DNA of 64,000 nucleotides from Pteria penguin (GCA_035048485.1 CM068585.1:18160501-18224500), one strand, 5' to 3'; counted from the first letter of the stretch, positions 1 through 12,330 are shown. Notes: a model not told the origin generated them from the letters alone. Numbers and translations: made by a program.

Positions 1-453
1 AATCAAAGGACGTACATTTAAAAATTTATAAATAATCCTCCATGTAAAGAACAAGGGTTAACAGGTATCACATATTGAGAGGTCATAAAAATATAAACAC
101 GTAAGGTATTGTAAAAAACATAATGGTATAAAAATATATGCGACATCAACATGATAAACCGTGCTCTGCCAGTCTGAAAGGGAGCTAAGACCCTAGATCT
201 GTAGGAGTCCCGACTAACAGTCAGAGGGGACGAGGTTCAGGACCATGCCTCCTGTGAAAGAGGTTTGGACAAGGCCCGTCATATAGTCCCCACCGCCCTG
301 TTAGTCAGCGTGCAACGTTCAAGTAAAAGTCTGCATAAGGCTGTAGAGGGGCCAAATACAAGACCTATAGTCTTTTTGATGATCTCAATATCATATTGTC
401 TATTTAGAAGACGTTTGACTATTTCATTACATGATAAAATAACGTTATCGGAG
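1..453 (-). pseudogene. Naiad-type Penelope-like element, lineage 2, C-terminal and 3' tail fragment
   Basis: The minus strand encodes the last part of a Penelope-like reverse-transcriptase ORF, ending in LTNRAVGTI and a stop near 279, followed by the lineage-2 3' tail down to base 1. The same ending recurs at 7845, 16870, 28770 and 35464. The fragment is 5'-truncated at about 453, where R1 sequence begins. It is a dead fragment. The assignment rests on the longer copies in this window, which carry the RT and GIY-YIG parts. Confidence 0.8.
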
Positions 454-470
454 AATAACATAATATATCG

Positions 471-785
471 TAATGTAAAATACAAAGGTAACTAGTGTCA
501 CATGAATGTAAAATACGAAAATAACCGGTGTCACATGACTATAGCACTAACAACAATTTACCACAGTGGACATTCACGGACCCCTGAAATTCAGAGGTGA
601 GACCAGGTGCCCGGGAGAAGTGAGCGTCTCCTGTTTGGCTAGCCACACCCGCCGTGAAAGCCCTGACATACAGACGAAACAATATAATTCAACACTGTAT
701 ATATACATGAATGTGAACAAACACTTTGTAGAAAGTGTCACAGCCACATAACGTCAGGAAAAACGGTATAATAACACTTAAGTCA
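471..785 (+). repeat. Dispersed repeat R1, copy 1, with partly duplicated start
   Basis: About 280 bp closely matching 9310-9590, with truncated relatives at 837, 59718 and 63393. It runs from AATGTAAAATACGAAA to AACACTTAAGTCAAA and contains the core that reads GGTGTGGCTAGCC on the minus strand. The first 32 bases are present twice (471-502 and 503 onward). No coding function is seen. It could be a SINE or a non-autonomous element; no clear terminal repeats or target duplication were found. Confidence 0.75.
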
Positions 786-836
786 AACCCCCCACGGGGA
801 ACTTTTTTACGAGCTCCACACTACAAAGGGAAGTAT

Positions 837-1003
837 GACGTTCATGTAAAATACGAAAATAACTGGTGTCACATGACTATGGCACTAACAACAATGTACC
901 ACAGTGGACATTCACGGACCCCTGAAATTCAGAGGTTAGACCAGGTGCCTTGGAGGAGTGAGCGTCTCCTGTTTGGCTAGCCACACCCGCCGTGAATGCA
1001 AGT
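837..1003 (+). repeat. Dispersed repeat R1, copy 2, truncated
   Basis: A second R1 copy in the same orientation, only about 50 bp after copy 1. It stops just after CACCCGCCGTGAATG, so the 3' third is missing. Confidence 0.75.
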
Positions 1004-2575
1004 ACAATATACATTGTTCAATATTAGGTGAAATTTTTGAAAACTGTAATTTTGAAGTTTCTTTTGGATGAAATGTATATGAATCTATTCTCTTATAGTT
1101 GGATATCGAATGTTCATAATTACATAATTACCATTGAGTCGAGACTAAAAGTCCCAAAGGGTAACTAAAAACCCAGTTTTCAGAGCTTCTGTGCTAACCC
1201 GAAATGTATATTTCCAATTCACAGTGACAAAAGTTTGTCTTGGTAATTTGGCCTCTACTTTCAGATCAATCTGATAAGTTAGCTTTCAAAATATGTACAT
1301 TTGGACTTCCCTTGAGCATCAGAGAGATATTAAAGTTGTCGAAATTCGTATACGGTGCCCTAAATTTATCTAAGTATATATGTACTGATATTTATGTAAG
1401 CAGCTGATTTTGGTGATGTTTGGTAAAATAAAATTAAATATGTTCCTAATGCTAAATGATTTCTAGCTTCCAAGAAACAGCAATTAATTGATATTTTTCT
1501 GCAAAAAGAGATGCGATCCTCGAATTTTCTCCAAAATGATTTTGTTCAAATATTTGATTGATACCTTCTCACTTCAATATTACACGAGAAAACCTATTCT
1601 GGAAAATTTGATGTTTTCTTTCTAGATTTCGATAGTCGTTCTTTACATTAGCTATAGAACAGGGCCGTTACAGAAAGAATGAAAGAAATGCCAGGGTATA
1701 TTCTGTTTGTGATGTAACTGGGGATGACTATCATTTTGTACCTATGGTTCTTACAGGAGTCCGATAGTCTATATCTCTGTTTTGTCTGGTATGATGGATG
1801 TTCCTTGTTGACTACCACCTGGTACCTTAAAGTTGTATACCCTATGTTCGCATATTATAGGTAAATTTATTCTAAATTGTTTTGATTACATATATAGGCC
1901 TTTAACATATTAAAAAAGAGCCCTTGTAAATTCTGCGTTCAAATTCGTCTTATTAAGCGAGATATGGCTGTTTAAAACGCGATGTTTGTAAACAGAATGT
2001 TTACAACCAACTTACCACGTGATCTAATTCGGAAGCCGCCGCATCATGGACACTGATGGAGGGCGAGGTGAATAAACTTGACGAGTAACTTTAAAAATCT
2101 GCATTCAAGTCTACTAAAGTTAGTATTTACTGCAATCGTTTTCTTCTGGAGTCTCCCTTCATCGTATTTGTTTTTGATTAAACTGCGCATGCGCGAAGTC
2201 AGGTTATGGTTGTATTTATGGAATACCCACTTTATTTACGAAGAATTCTCTTTTTATTTTGATATCTCTGAGGGTTTGAAGCAACAAAAAGTGTTATTAA
2301 CGCAAAGTTAATAACTTCAGCCATACAAGAAAAATACAGTTTTTGTTTTACATGCCCTAATTTTTGAAATTATACCGAATTGTAGGGTACACAACTTTAA
2401 CACTTTACTTTGTATTAGTTCGCCGTTCTAGTTTGATTTAGAAGACTCATTCATTACTCATACTATTCAGTTCATATTTCAATGCTCGAGCTAGTGCAGG
2501 TAATCTCTTTGCAAATAGAAAGCAAATTTTGTGTGGTTAAGCCGAACCTTTATTAAATACTTGCGAGAAAACGAT
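1004..2575. other. No gene seen; decayed dispersed repeat R2 at about 1172-1350
   Basis: AT-rich sequence without a supportable exon. The stretch 1172-1350 resembles 39160-39405 and ends in the R2 signature (GAGCATCA, GAGA, then GTCGAAAT), a dispersed repeat seen again at 43735, 50095, 50755 and 51205. The single 77-codon frame at 2078-2311 has no recognisable domain. Confidence 0.5.
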
Positions 2576-2576
2576 G

Positions 2577-2707
<131 letters not shown>

Positions 2708-2905
2708 CGTTGCATGTACTCTTGGTAAATATATATGCCCCACGTTTCATGTCTCTCATTCTTAGAGTGATCACTTAATTAATCGATAAATTGTATTTTG
2801 TATGTAATATACATAAACTTGTGTTTTTCGCTGACAGACCATATTCATTGTAAATGTAAAGTCATAGTAATTATTTAATTCATTCTTATAATACCAACTC
2901 AGTTT

Positions 2906-3084
2906 AATACGGAGTATCGCAACTACTAAAATCCGTCATGGTTTGCATTTAGTCACCTACCAAATCCATCGTTCTCAATGTTGGCTCTTCTATATGAGCA
3001 ACTTACATCATTATTATATGACGTCATAACACTCACAAAGTGTGCATGTATGTTGACGTTATAGTAGTTGCGATACTCCGTATT
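2906..3084. repeat. Perfect 23-bp inverted repeat, possible MITE or foldback element
   Basis: Bases 2906-2928 (starting AATACGGAGTATCGC) are the exact reverse complement of 3062-3084, with 133 bp between the arms. No clear target duplication was found, so the class is uncertain. Confidence 0.6.
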
Positions 3085-5784
3085 GGGGCTTGCATTTGTC
3101 TCATTGTTTGAATATAACATTGTACACAATATTGTCATTTTATTCCATGACCTTTGAGATGCAATAAATAACTCTTGGATATTTCGTCGTTGATTACTTC
3201 TTAACTCAATATCATTACTGCAGAAACCAACAATTTTCATGATATTTTTCATAGCGTTTTATTTTAATCTATATGTCATGTCATGTTTCACCTCTAGAGA
3301 ATGTTATACAGTATTAATTAAGTTTATTTCTAATGCACTCTGCATTCTGATTAGGTAAACGTTTCCAAAACTGTATGGGGATTCACGTCTCACTACAGAT
3401 TTTGTAATAACATCACGTCAAAGTCGTTGTTGACGACGTCGTTTAAAACTAACGCATGTTAATTTTTTTTATGTGAAATCATTAGAATAGGGTTAATATG
3501 CTGGTATTTACGAAAACTGAGAGTGTATTGGTGAATCCCCTGTCAGAAATATCTGTTCTGCTGATACCCTGTCAGTTTTTGTAAAACACTAGAATGGTAA
3601 CCCCAAAATACTACAAGTTTCATCATCGGGAACAGAGGACAATTTCACTAGAATTATGTTTAGTCCTTTTCAGTTTCTCTTTCCAGAGAGAACGATACTA
3701 CTTCAAGCACGTACACCACAGAAAATCAACTTTTGTCGTTTCATGTCGGGTATTTGGTCCAGTTTTGCACGTGCGATATAATTAGGCTTTGCTTTTTGAG
3801 ATTCTTAACGCCATGCGTTAAATTTGAGTAACATAGTGCATATAGTTAGGTTTATTTTACCATTTTTATGTTGCTATCTCTTAGGATTTGACAGGTTGAT
3901 TGATATTTAATGAGCACTCCCGGTGGATATGGCCGCACTCTAGGAGATTAGGAATTCTTCAGGGCTTATGTTTCCACCTTTTACTTTTATAGGGTTTTCA
4001 GTTTTCTACTGATTAAAATGTATTATTCTTATTTACAATGACTGTCATCCTGTGTCAGTTCCACGTGCGTTGTCTCACACTCATCCATGTATAATAAACA
4101 GATGAGAGATTGACAAAGATATGTCAGACTTGTGTAAAACATAAGGACGAGGGCCCAAACGTGATCTTTTATGTCGACATTTAAGTGCAATGCACATTTA
4201 TTGTTGTATTTAACACTTTTATTTCATGTGGTTTTCCTTGGATGTTGGTAGAGATGTGTTACTTAACATGCATCTCAATACATCTTCCAATGGTATGAAT
4301 TTTTATTTGAGTAAGTTGTACACAGGTAGTATCCTGTGAGAATGAAACTTTATCCGACCTAGGGTTTTTTCTTTCCAGAGACAGGTTTTAATTTCTCGCA
4401 CATTATTGTACCGTTGCTGGGTGATATCCGACTATGTAATTTACAGTCAGGTTTGTGTATAAATAATAAATATCTTCTGATAATCAGTGTTTGAGTTTGT
4501 GCATAAATCATTTGCAAATATACGCCCCACTACATGATGGATCCCTTTTGAAGTAAAAAGATTTCCATGTCACTCCCTCCTCTCACTTTCGTCAAAATTT
4601 CTGGATGCGACTAAATACAACACGCAAACATATACAGCATCACTTATATAAAAACAACATATGAATAGATGCGACATGTTTTACACTTCATTTATTGATT
4701 AAAAGCTTTGCATTTTTACATTTCTCTATCTAAAATGCACTTGTAGAATTTTTGTTGTCGTAATACAGTAAACCTTATGAATAACATTTCATATACGTCC
4801 AATCTGTATACACATTCAGTATCATTTATCTATAAATAGATGAAACACATAAATACAGTGTTATTAATCTACAACTACAAGATTTATGACATTGACACTA
4901 CGATGTGCTAAAATGATTGAAAAAGTGTCATAAACGTGTCAAGAATTTGATTTTGGAATGGCAACAAAGACAGTACTTTTTACCATACTTTCCTAGATCC
5001 CTGTAATGCGTTCGGTGTGTCGGCCAGAAGGTTGTCAAAGAAAGATTATCCTTTACAATCTGCAAAATCCGCCTTGGATTAACCTGTTAGTGGTTCAGAC
5101 CAAAGCAGTTCTTGAAGAGTTTTTCTCATTTCTTTTAAGTTTCATTAAGATATTTCTAGTCATTTCAAAGAAGCTGATAAACAATTGTCAGACAGACTAC
5201 AGTCGGCGCGCTAAACCCATAGCTCTCTGGGATCATGTGGGCTGAATATAGTACACAAATGTATTCAAACAATAGACATGCAATATGTACAATGGGTAAA
5301 CTGTTACAGTTTGTAGTCAGCAGTATGTGTCTTCGTTCTATGACAATCATGTATAACTTCCCCATTCACGAAGTATGTTTCTCCTTCCGACATATATAAC
5401 ATTCCTTGGGATAATCAGTGGGTCAATTTACATTTCGGAATCAGCACCTTTCCCGAGTGTTTAATTAATGAACATATCCTGGTGTTTTGAATACTACGAG
5501 TGTCACTGGACTTGCTGTTACATCACGATGCAAGATCGGCCTAGAGTAATACAAAATAACAATTAATCTGTATCGGAATATTGAGTGATATACTAACAGA
5601 TATATCATAAGGAATTGTATTTATAAATCAGTATAAAAATATGATATGTAAAAATAAGGATATGCACCATAATAAATATTATTTACCATTTTCTTTGTTA
5701 CTATAAACTTAATTTTGTCGATGTAACTGAAAAGTAGTAGTAGTAGACAACGAAACTGAACAGTAAAATCTGGATTTAAAAAGA
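3085..5784. other. No feature recognised
   Basis: AT-rich sequence with only short frames and no convincing domain, splice-phase chain or repeat match inside the window. It may hold downstream regulatory sequence of the minus-strand HEPN-GIMAP gene, but nothing supports that directly. Confidence 0.4.
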
Positions 5785-5858
5785 TCACGAATAAATTTTA
5801 TTTGTATTTTTTAATTTCTTTTTCTTTGAGTACTTTTGTTTGTTAACGTATTTCTTCA
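5785..5858 (-). CDS. Candidate last exon of the GIMAP gene
   Basis: A 74-nt stretch after an AAAAAG acceptor completes the split codon left by the GTAAGT donor at 6250. It encodes 24 residues rich in Lys and Asn, then stops with TGA at 5787-5785. It is the nearest phase-compatible exon found. The acceptor is poor, so another downstream exon is possible. Confidence 0.35.
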
Positions 5859-8800
5859 CTTTTTACAACAAAAATAATGGAATATTTGCATTGTAAGTAC
5901 TAAAATGAGTATTTCTAAATACTGGAATTTTTTTTGTTTTATATCAAGTACAGTTATATGTCAGAAAGATGGATAACTCAAATGGCAACAATTTAACATT
6001 TAATTTCATGTTTTAAGCATCGATAATGTTTTGTCTTTAATGAGACTTCAATGACACCTTGAGGATAATAATGATAATGACCCTATGAGATCAAGAATAC
6101 CATTCTCTTAATATTACGAAAGATTTTGGAATGAGTCACTGTAGAATATTGTGTCTTTATGAGTTTATATATAAGAAACGTTTCAAAACAATTGAAATAA
6201 CTCCAATAGCTATACTCAATGTCTATGTCGAAAATGATAATACTACTTACGACGACTTTTCTTGATTTCCTCTTGTAACTTCTCAGACTGGCTTTGAAGG
6301 TTCGATGCATTTTGCCGTAGTTCAGTGGTCATCTTTTCTCTCTCCTCTTGTAACTGATTCTGCTGCTCCCGAAGATCCAGTGCTATTTTACTTTTAACTT
6401 CATTTATATGTTTTTCATATTTTTCCTCGTAACGTTTTTTGATTTCTTCCTGCATCCTTGTTCCATCAGTTTTGCTTCTTCGTTTTATTTTCTGGATTTC
6501 TTCTTCCATTTCTTTTCGTAGCTGCGTTTTATATTCCAACAGATGTTTATTGTATTTCTCCTCTATTGCTTTCTCTATCTTTTCGAGCAGATCTTTGTGT
6601 CGTTCATCAAATTCTTTAGCGAGCTTTTCCTCTTGCTGACGAAGGAATTTCGTATTCTCATCATACATTTCATTTGTATACCATTCGTCTTTGTTGTGAG
6701 AGATGAGGGATGATATACCACCGTAAATGGTGTCCACCTCATTCTGGTCCAAGTTCTCATTGTCTATACCATAATATCGATAGTCACATCTTTTTAAAAG
6801 ATTTGCTAAATAAACTGGAGGATCTTTGAGGAATGAGGATAGCTTCTTTTTCTTTTTCTTCAATACATCCATTCCAGTGAATATAAGTATCATGAATTTT
6901 TCAGCTTCTGATCCAAAGCATTTGAAAAATTCCTGAACACTGTTTGCTTCTTCATTTGTAAATCTGTTGAAGGCCTGGACGTATAGAAACACATGTGGCC
7001 CGGGAGTTGTCATGGTTATACAGCGAGATATTTCTTTCGCCAGATCTTCAGGGGGAACATGTGTATCAAAGAACCCAGGAGTATCAACAATACACACCTT
7101 TTTGCCATTCTTCAGAATAGTTTGTCCTTTCTTGCATACTTTCGTGACAGATTTCGTAGATAGATCAGTTTTAAATGTTTTTCGTTTGCGACCTAGTAAT
7201 GTATTACCTGTAGAGCTTTTCCCACTTCCTGTTTTTCCGAGAAGTACTATTCTTATTTCATTGTGTGCCCAGTCTGGTGTGTACTTTTCGGAATCTGAAA
7301 TATTTCATAAACGCTTTCATACACGATAAAGACTATGCTAATTCATGAAATTAATCTCTAGAAGGTTTAAAAGAGAAAACTGAAGACATATGACAAAGCT
7401 GTATGACAAAAATCACCAAGGACATGCACACGAAACATGATAATAATAGAATATACACGGAAAAACATTACAAAAATATTCGATTGTGCTGCATTTACGA
7501 TACCGAATTAGGACGGTCAATTGAAGTAACAAACGTCATTCAATTGGTGTGGTTAACCGGTTTGCGGGCGCCTACCTTCCCACTCACCACAAATCTCCAT
7601 ATAGAGAACAAGGATTAACAGGTTTCTCAAGAAGAGAGGTCATAAGAATTTTATTACACACGAAAAGTTTATAGAATAATATGTTGCTATCAAAAATATG
7701 TAAGGCGACATCAACATAAGTAAACCATGCTCTGCCCGTCTGTAAGCCTAGTTCAGATCCTTGATCAATAGGAGTGCCGACTAACAGTCAGAGGGGACGA
7801 GGATCAGGACCTTGTCTCCTCTGAAAAGGTTTGGACAAGGCCCGTCATAGAGTTCCCACCGCCCTGTTAGTCAGCGTGCAACGCTCAAGCAAAAGTCTGC
7901 ATTGGGTTGTAGAGGGACCCAATACAAGAACTATGGTCTTAGCGATGATCTCGGGGTCATACTGTCGATGTCGAAGGCGTTTAATAATTTTAGAACCCGC
8001 CGATATGAAATTATCGGAACCTTTGACCCTTCTTAGTTTGTGCACTAGATCACCATAGAAATTGGAATGGGATATTCCGCTGGATACATATTGTTGAAAA
8101 ATCACATTTCCAAATTATATATTATGTCCGAATAAGATCTGTAAAAATTACCAAAAGTTTTTCGAAGTTTATGATATCTATAATCCTGAGTAAGAAGTTT
8201 AATAGTAATCTGAGAATTTTTTGCCGAACCAATTTGCTTATATATATACCATATGATGGAAGTCTGGGGACATCACAATCTAGATAAGGGAAATTTACAA
8301 TAGGAAATCCAAAGTCATCACGTTTATCATATATGTTGGCATGGATATTGTTGTTAACAATTTTAACATTTAAGTCCAAAACGGTGTTTCCTGGTCGGAA
8401 GTATTGGCTTTGTTTAACTGAAGTTCAGATGGATAAATGTCAGTAATAAAGTTTTCAAACTCAAGGTTATCGATAACTAAAATATCATCGAGATATCTAG
8501 AGATGTCATTGAACTTATCATTAAGGTCGAAATGTTTAGAGGTTGAATAGAATGCATAAAGTCTCTCTTATAACAGTATAAAAATAAATCTGCTATAAGG
8601 GGAGTGCAGTTAGTGCCTTTAGGAATCCCAATAATCTGTTGATAAGTTTTGCCATTAAATTGTACATAAATATTATCCATCAAAAATGTGATGGCATTAC
8701 ACAACTCAGTACAAGTCCATAATTTATAATTATAATATTGTTTGTTAGAGAAAAATCCAGATGTAACTGAAATACAGAGGTATGATTTAGACTCTCTGTT

Positions 8801-10993
8801 GAAACATTAGCGTATGAGAGACAACAATTTGGTTTTGATTAAGTCAGGAGGTAGAGAGGTATATAGTGTTGAAAATAAAAAAAGTTGAAACGTTATTTGC
8901 CTTAAAATTTCTCAAACGATTTTTTCAATGACTTCATTAGAAGTTTTGATAGACCAAAACTAATTGACGTTACTATTGCTGAAGACAACATTACAGTACT
9001 TGATAACATGGTCTTTAACTGAAATATGAGCGGAGGTAATATGTTTAGAGAGGAGGTAATAATTAAAAAGGTTTAAATGAATAGGAATAAAATTTTCATG
9101 AGAAAAAACCCATCGTACAAGTCTTTAGAATGGCTATACTTTGACTTTAATAAACATGACGACGACGATGATGATGATGATAATAAACGGGATGATGATG
9201 ACGACGAATATGATGGTGCTGATGAATAAATAACAACAACAATAATGATAATTATTATCATTAGTAGTAGTGTCATTATTATTACGATAATGATAAAAAC
9301 AATGATAAGAAAAATACGAAAGTAACTGGTGTCACATGACTATGGCACTAACAACAATGTACCACAGTGGACATTCACGGACCCCTGATATTCAGAGGTG
9401 AGACCAGGTGCCCGGGAGGAGTGAGCGTTTCCTGTTTGGCTAGCCACACCAGCCGTGAATACCCTGACATACAGACGAAACAATATAATACAGCACTGTA
9501 CATATACATGGATGTGAACAAACACTGTGTAGAAAGTGTCACAGCCACATAACATCAGGAAAAAGGGATTAATAACACTTAAGTCAAAAAAAGTGTTTGT
9601 GTCCTTTGAAGTAACAGCTTGTTTTTATTGTATTACTTTTTATAAAGTGAAATCAAAACCAAGACTCAAATGAAAACATCATAAAATTATCTCACTGTGT
9701 TTGAATGATTTTCTTCTCTTTTTGTCCTCAGTTTTGTTGCCACCTTTCTTATCTTTTTCCTTCATTGATTGTAATGTCTGCATTTTGTTCACTGAAACGA
9801 TATTTTGAGGTTATGCAGACAGCTGTCTTAACATGATATCATGACAAATAATAATATTTTACCTTAGTAAAACGTCTTGAAATTAATTTAGTTGAATTAA
9901 TTTATAGTCCAATAAACAATTTCGAAAAATAAAAGACAAAGAAAAAGTGAGATGTTTTAACATTTGAAAGAACAGGACGAAGAAGTCCGTCATAAATAAA
10001 GATATAAATATATACTTGTATCAAGACATTTTTTCATCATGTCGACCATCTCTTTCCATTTTATTTCATTGATCATAAAGGTGGACAGATTGTTAATTTG
10101 TGTTACATAGTCTTGCTTTAAGCTTGCTTTCAGTCTAGTTGCAATGTCTTGTATCTGCTTCCAGGTGCCTTTATATTCACGGTCGTTCAGTCTTTCTGAA
10201 TGAACATGACTGTAAGCGTTGTTTCTCAAATGCCTTATTCGTTCAATATCATCACTTAAGGTCACGTGATTTGGAAATGGACATTCGCCCCATTGTCGTG
10301 TTGGTTGAATGTTGCAGACATTTCGTAACAAAGTGTACATGATTGTGATATCCAAGTTCTGGTACCCTTCTTCTTTTGTTTGTCTTATAAGCTGCATTTG
10401 TGCTTTACTAATTGGGCAACGACTTGGTAGATGCTTTACTTTCTCACTCAATTCTGTATGAGGGATAAAAGAAGTTAGGATATCTCTGTACATTTGAGTA
10501 CATGGTCCTGCTATTGCCTGTCCTACTCGACTGAAATTTTGTCTTTCTATATTTATCAGGATATCATTAATGGTAAATACCCTGAAAAAGAATATATTCA
10601 ATTCAAAAAGCATAATTCTGTATTTTATAGGTTAATTGCACAAATCTGAATGATGTTATTACATAATATGACGCATATATATTATATACCCTACAAGTGA
10701 GTAAAAGTTAAGTGTTAACTATTGTTTGTGATTTTAGGGACACACATAGGACAGAGAAAAGCAATTCAATATAATGTTTTGTTAGATGTCTTTATCATCG
10801 AACTTAAAATCAGCATTTTGTATACATAACTCAGCACTGCAATTCGAATATAGGAAATTCGTATGTTTCAAATTCCGAATGTTACACACCTATTGTTTTC
10901 TAAGGAAAGTTCACTATCTTCATCGTTTGACTTGCTCTTTTTAGTAGAAGATTCGTTATTATCTGATGCTGTTGTTGCCTTGCGTTTCCCCAT
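5785..10993 (-). CDS. HEPN-GIMAP (AIG1) fusion protein, five-exon gene model
   Basis: Proposed minus-strand coding exons: 10993-10890, 10581-10016, 9791-9696, 7294-6251 and 5858-5785, giving about 627 residues. Phases chain without a break (2, 1, 1, 1) and four donors read GTGTGT, GTATAT, GTGAGA and GTAAGT. The order is a Lys/Ser-rich N-terminus (1-34), a DZIP3-like HEPN domain (about 35-223) with an Rx5H motif at R154-H160, a Lys-rich linker (224-255), a GIMAP GTPase (about 268-460) and a long charged coiled coil (about 473-603). HEPN domains often act as RNases or in RNA binding. GIMAPs are GTP-dependent scaffolds, usually on membranes. The last exon is weakest: its acceptor has a poor pyrimidine tract. 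Alternative: two adjacent genes, since the third exon read through its donor stops at 9679. Confidence 0.6.
6251..7294 (-). CDS. GIMAP/AIG1-type GTPase exon with coiled-coil tail
   Basis: The minus-strand exon begins after a TATTTCAG acceptor and ends at a consensus GTAAGT donor. It holds a whole AIG1 G domain: P-loop GKTGSGKS followed by STGNTLLG (G1), DTPGFFDT (G3), FTGMD in the G4 position, and YYGIDNEN near G5. GIMAPs bind GTP and oligomerise, often at membranes, and are expanded in bivalves. After the G domain come about 130 residues rich in Glu, Lys, Arg and Gln, a predicted coiled coil. The first upstream GTG or ATG in frame is only at 7097, inside the domain, so translation must begin in an earlier exon. 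That supports the join to the HEPN exons. Confidence 0.9.
7375..9070 (-). pseudogene. Decayed Naiad-type Penelope-like element in the GIMAP gene intron
   Basis: Minus-strand reading finds RT palm pieces at 8704-8477 (GIPKGTNCTPLIADLF), then the IYDKRDDFGF and YGIYISKLVR segments at 8379-8122, and the C-terminal LTNRAVGT ending at 7845. A diverged 3' tail with GGTTAACCGGTTTGCGGGCG continues to about 7375. Several frameshifts and stops show it is dead. It lies between the linker exon and the GIMAP exon and is co-oriented with the gene. Confidence 0.8.
9150..9305. repeat. Low-complexity GAT/GAC and AAT-type sequence
   Basis: Imperfect trinucleotide repeats (GACGACGATGATGATGA, then ATTATTATC-like runs) just past the 5' limit of the intronic Naiad. 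Confidence 0.8.
9310..9590 (+). repeat. Dispersed repeat R1, copy 3, near full length
   Basis: The most complete R1 copy, from AAAATACGAAAGTAACTGG to AACACTTAAGTCAAA, closely matching 504-785. Apparent 60-70 codon frames inside it are shared by the repeat copies and show no domain. Confidence 0.8.
9696..9791 (-). CDS. Phase-neutral Lys-rich linker exon of the HEPN-GIMAP model
   Basis: Exactly 96 nt, phase 1 at both ends, after an ATCGTTTCAG acceptor and before GTGAGA. It adds 32 mostly Lys, Glu and Asn residues. Because it is symmetric, it can be included or skipped without changing the downstream GIMAP frame. If the donor is not used, the frame stops at 9679, which would give a HEPN-only product of about 260 residues. 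Confidence 0.5.
10016..10581 (-). CDS. HEPN domain exon, DZIP3-like
   Basis: The exon follows a TTCTTTTTCAG acceptor and ends at a GTATAT donor. It encodes about 189 residues that match the HEPN domain named after DZIP3, which is common in invertebrate immune-type proteins. Seen directly: an N-terminal helix region, the segment CPISKAQMQLI typical of this family, WGECPFP ahead of the catalytic helix, and R-N-N-A-Y-S-H, which fits the HEPN Rx4-6H ribonuclease motif with both residues kept. It may therefore cleave RNA, although many HEPN domains act only as binding modules. The frame also runs on past the donor to a stop at 9990. Confidence 0.85.
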
Positions 10994-11025
10994 TATGTGT
11001 CTTACGCTACCATGATTCAAACATA
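10890..11025 (-). CDS. First coding exon of the HEPN-GIMAP model
   Basis: On the minus strand a TTTCAG acceptor precedes base 11025, and the start codon is at 10993-10991. It encodes 34 residues rich in Lys, Ser and Asp beginning MGKRKATTAS, then two bases of a split Arg codon before a GTGTGT donor. The KRK and KKSK clusters could act as a nuclear signal, but that is inference. A short upstream ATG frame lies in the same exon. Confidence 0.55.
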
Positions 11026-11935
11026 CTGAAACACACAAAAGATAAATTACTTTGCAAAACTACCAATCTTTTCTTTTCTATCATAATCTTTATGACGGAA
11101 TTTCTTTAATTCCGGAGATATGTTATTATCTAAGTAAACTATTGACAGGACAAACTCCCTAGAGACAGGGTACGAGTTAATAAAAAAAAGGCGAAAAAAG
11201 AAGGGATACATGTAATTGTTTCTTATTCACAATTAGACAAATGCAAGTTATTCAAATACAGGTCATTACATACAAGCTACTCTAACCGTAATAGATATTT
11301 ACATAACTTTGTATGGTTATATGTTTGTTTACAATCTAACATCCATATTATAATATACCATGAAGCGTCTAGAATATACATTCGTTCTCCTTTATTAGAC
11401 AACACTTCTCCTTTCTTTAATTTTTATGCTCCCTGAAATCTTAAGGGGAAGAGAATATTGTCGCTGTTTACAGGTTATATTTTTGTCTAGGTGTCAATAG
11501 ATTTAGATAAAACTTTGCACAAGTGTTACATATGACTCTACAGTTACTGAAGTTGAGGGTCACCAGGTAAAGGTTAACAGGAGATAGTAGACAACTTAAG
11601 TTTTACTCCAGCTAAAGTATTGTAGTACAATATATTGGAGTAATAGAAGTAGTATAATCATTTCATGTTATTCCATGTGAATTGTCTGATAATGCGAAAA
11701 TGGTCTAAAACAATACAGGTATAATTCTTTTAATGATGCATTGGTTGCTTTTTTCCTGATGTCTTATCAACATGTTTTATACCTCGCATACAATGCTGGA
11801 CGTATTAAAGTACCATGCTGATGCCCATTTTTACGTTCGTTTTTCTATTTGACTGTATGAAATTGTTCACGTTTCTTGCTTATACCTTTACAAATACAAA
11901 ATGTCTAGCGACTGTGATGATTGGTGGTAATGTAG
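11026..11935. other. No feature recognised; region 5' of the HEPN-GIMAP model
   Basis: AT-rich sequence upstream of the first coding exon. It should hold the promoter or a non-coding first exon of the minus-strand gene, but no confident TATA box or donor was picked. Confidence 0.3.
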
Positions 11936-11939
11936 AAAC

Positions 11940-12330
11940 ATTAACATTACCTCAATGATACGACATTAGGATACAACAATTGCTATGATAACAAAAATGT
12001 TATTTCATTACACCTTACGGCTTTAACATTACGACCCAATCGCTACAACCAAATGTGAAATCGTTACACCTTAATGATATGACATTACAAACTAATCGCT
12101 ACAACTAAATGTTATCTCGTTATACTTTAATGTTATAGCAGTACGACCACACAACTACAGCCAATTGTTAGATTTATATACCTTACTGCTATAACAGTAC
12201 CACCCAATCGCTACAACCAAATATTATATCGTTATACTTTAATGTTATGGCATTAAGACCCAATCACTACAACCAAAGTTTACTAGTATATCGCCCATTC
12301 AATGTGATGACATTCAGCCAATGATTATAA
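11940..12330. repeat. Degenerate minisatellite, unit about 57 bp
   Basis: Roughly six diverged copies of a unit containing CATTACGACCCAATCGCTAC, AACCAAATGTTAT and TCGTTATACTTTAATG. The copies differ at many sites, so the array is old. Confidence 0.75.

Noticed and set aside
2953..3252. 99-codon minus-strand frame
   Set aside because: It overlaps one arm of the inverted repeat and has no domain, signal peptide or splice-phase partner.
9367..9555. 61-71 codon frames inside R1 on both strands
   Set aside because: They recur with the repeat, differ between copies and match no domain.
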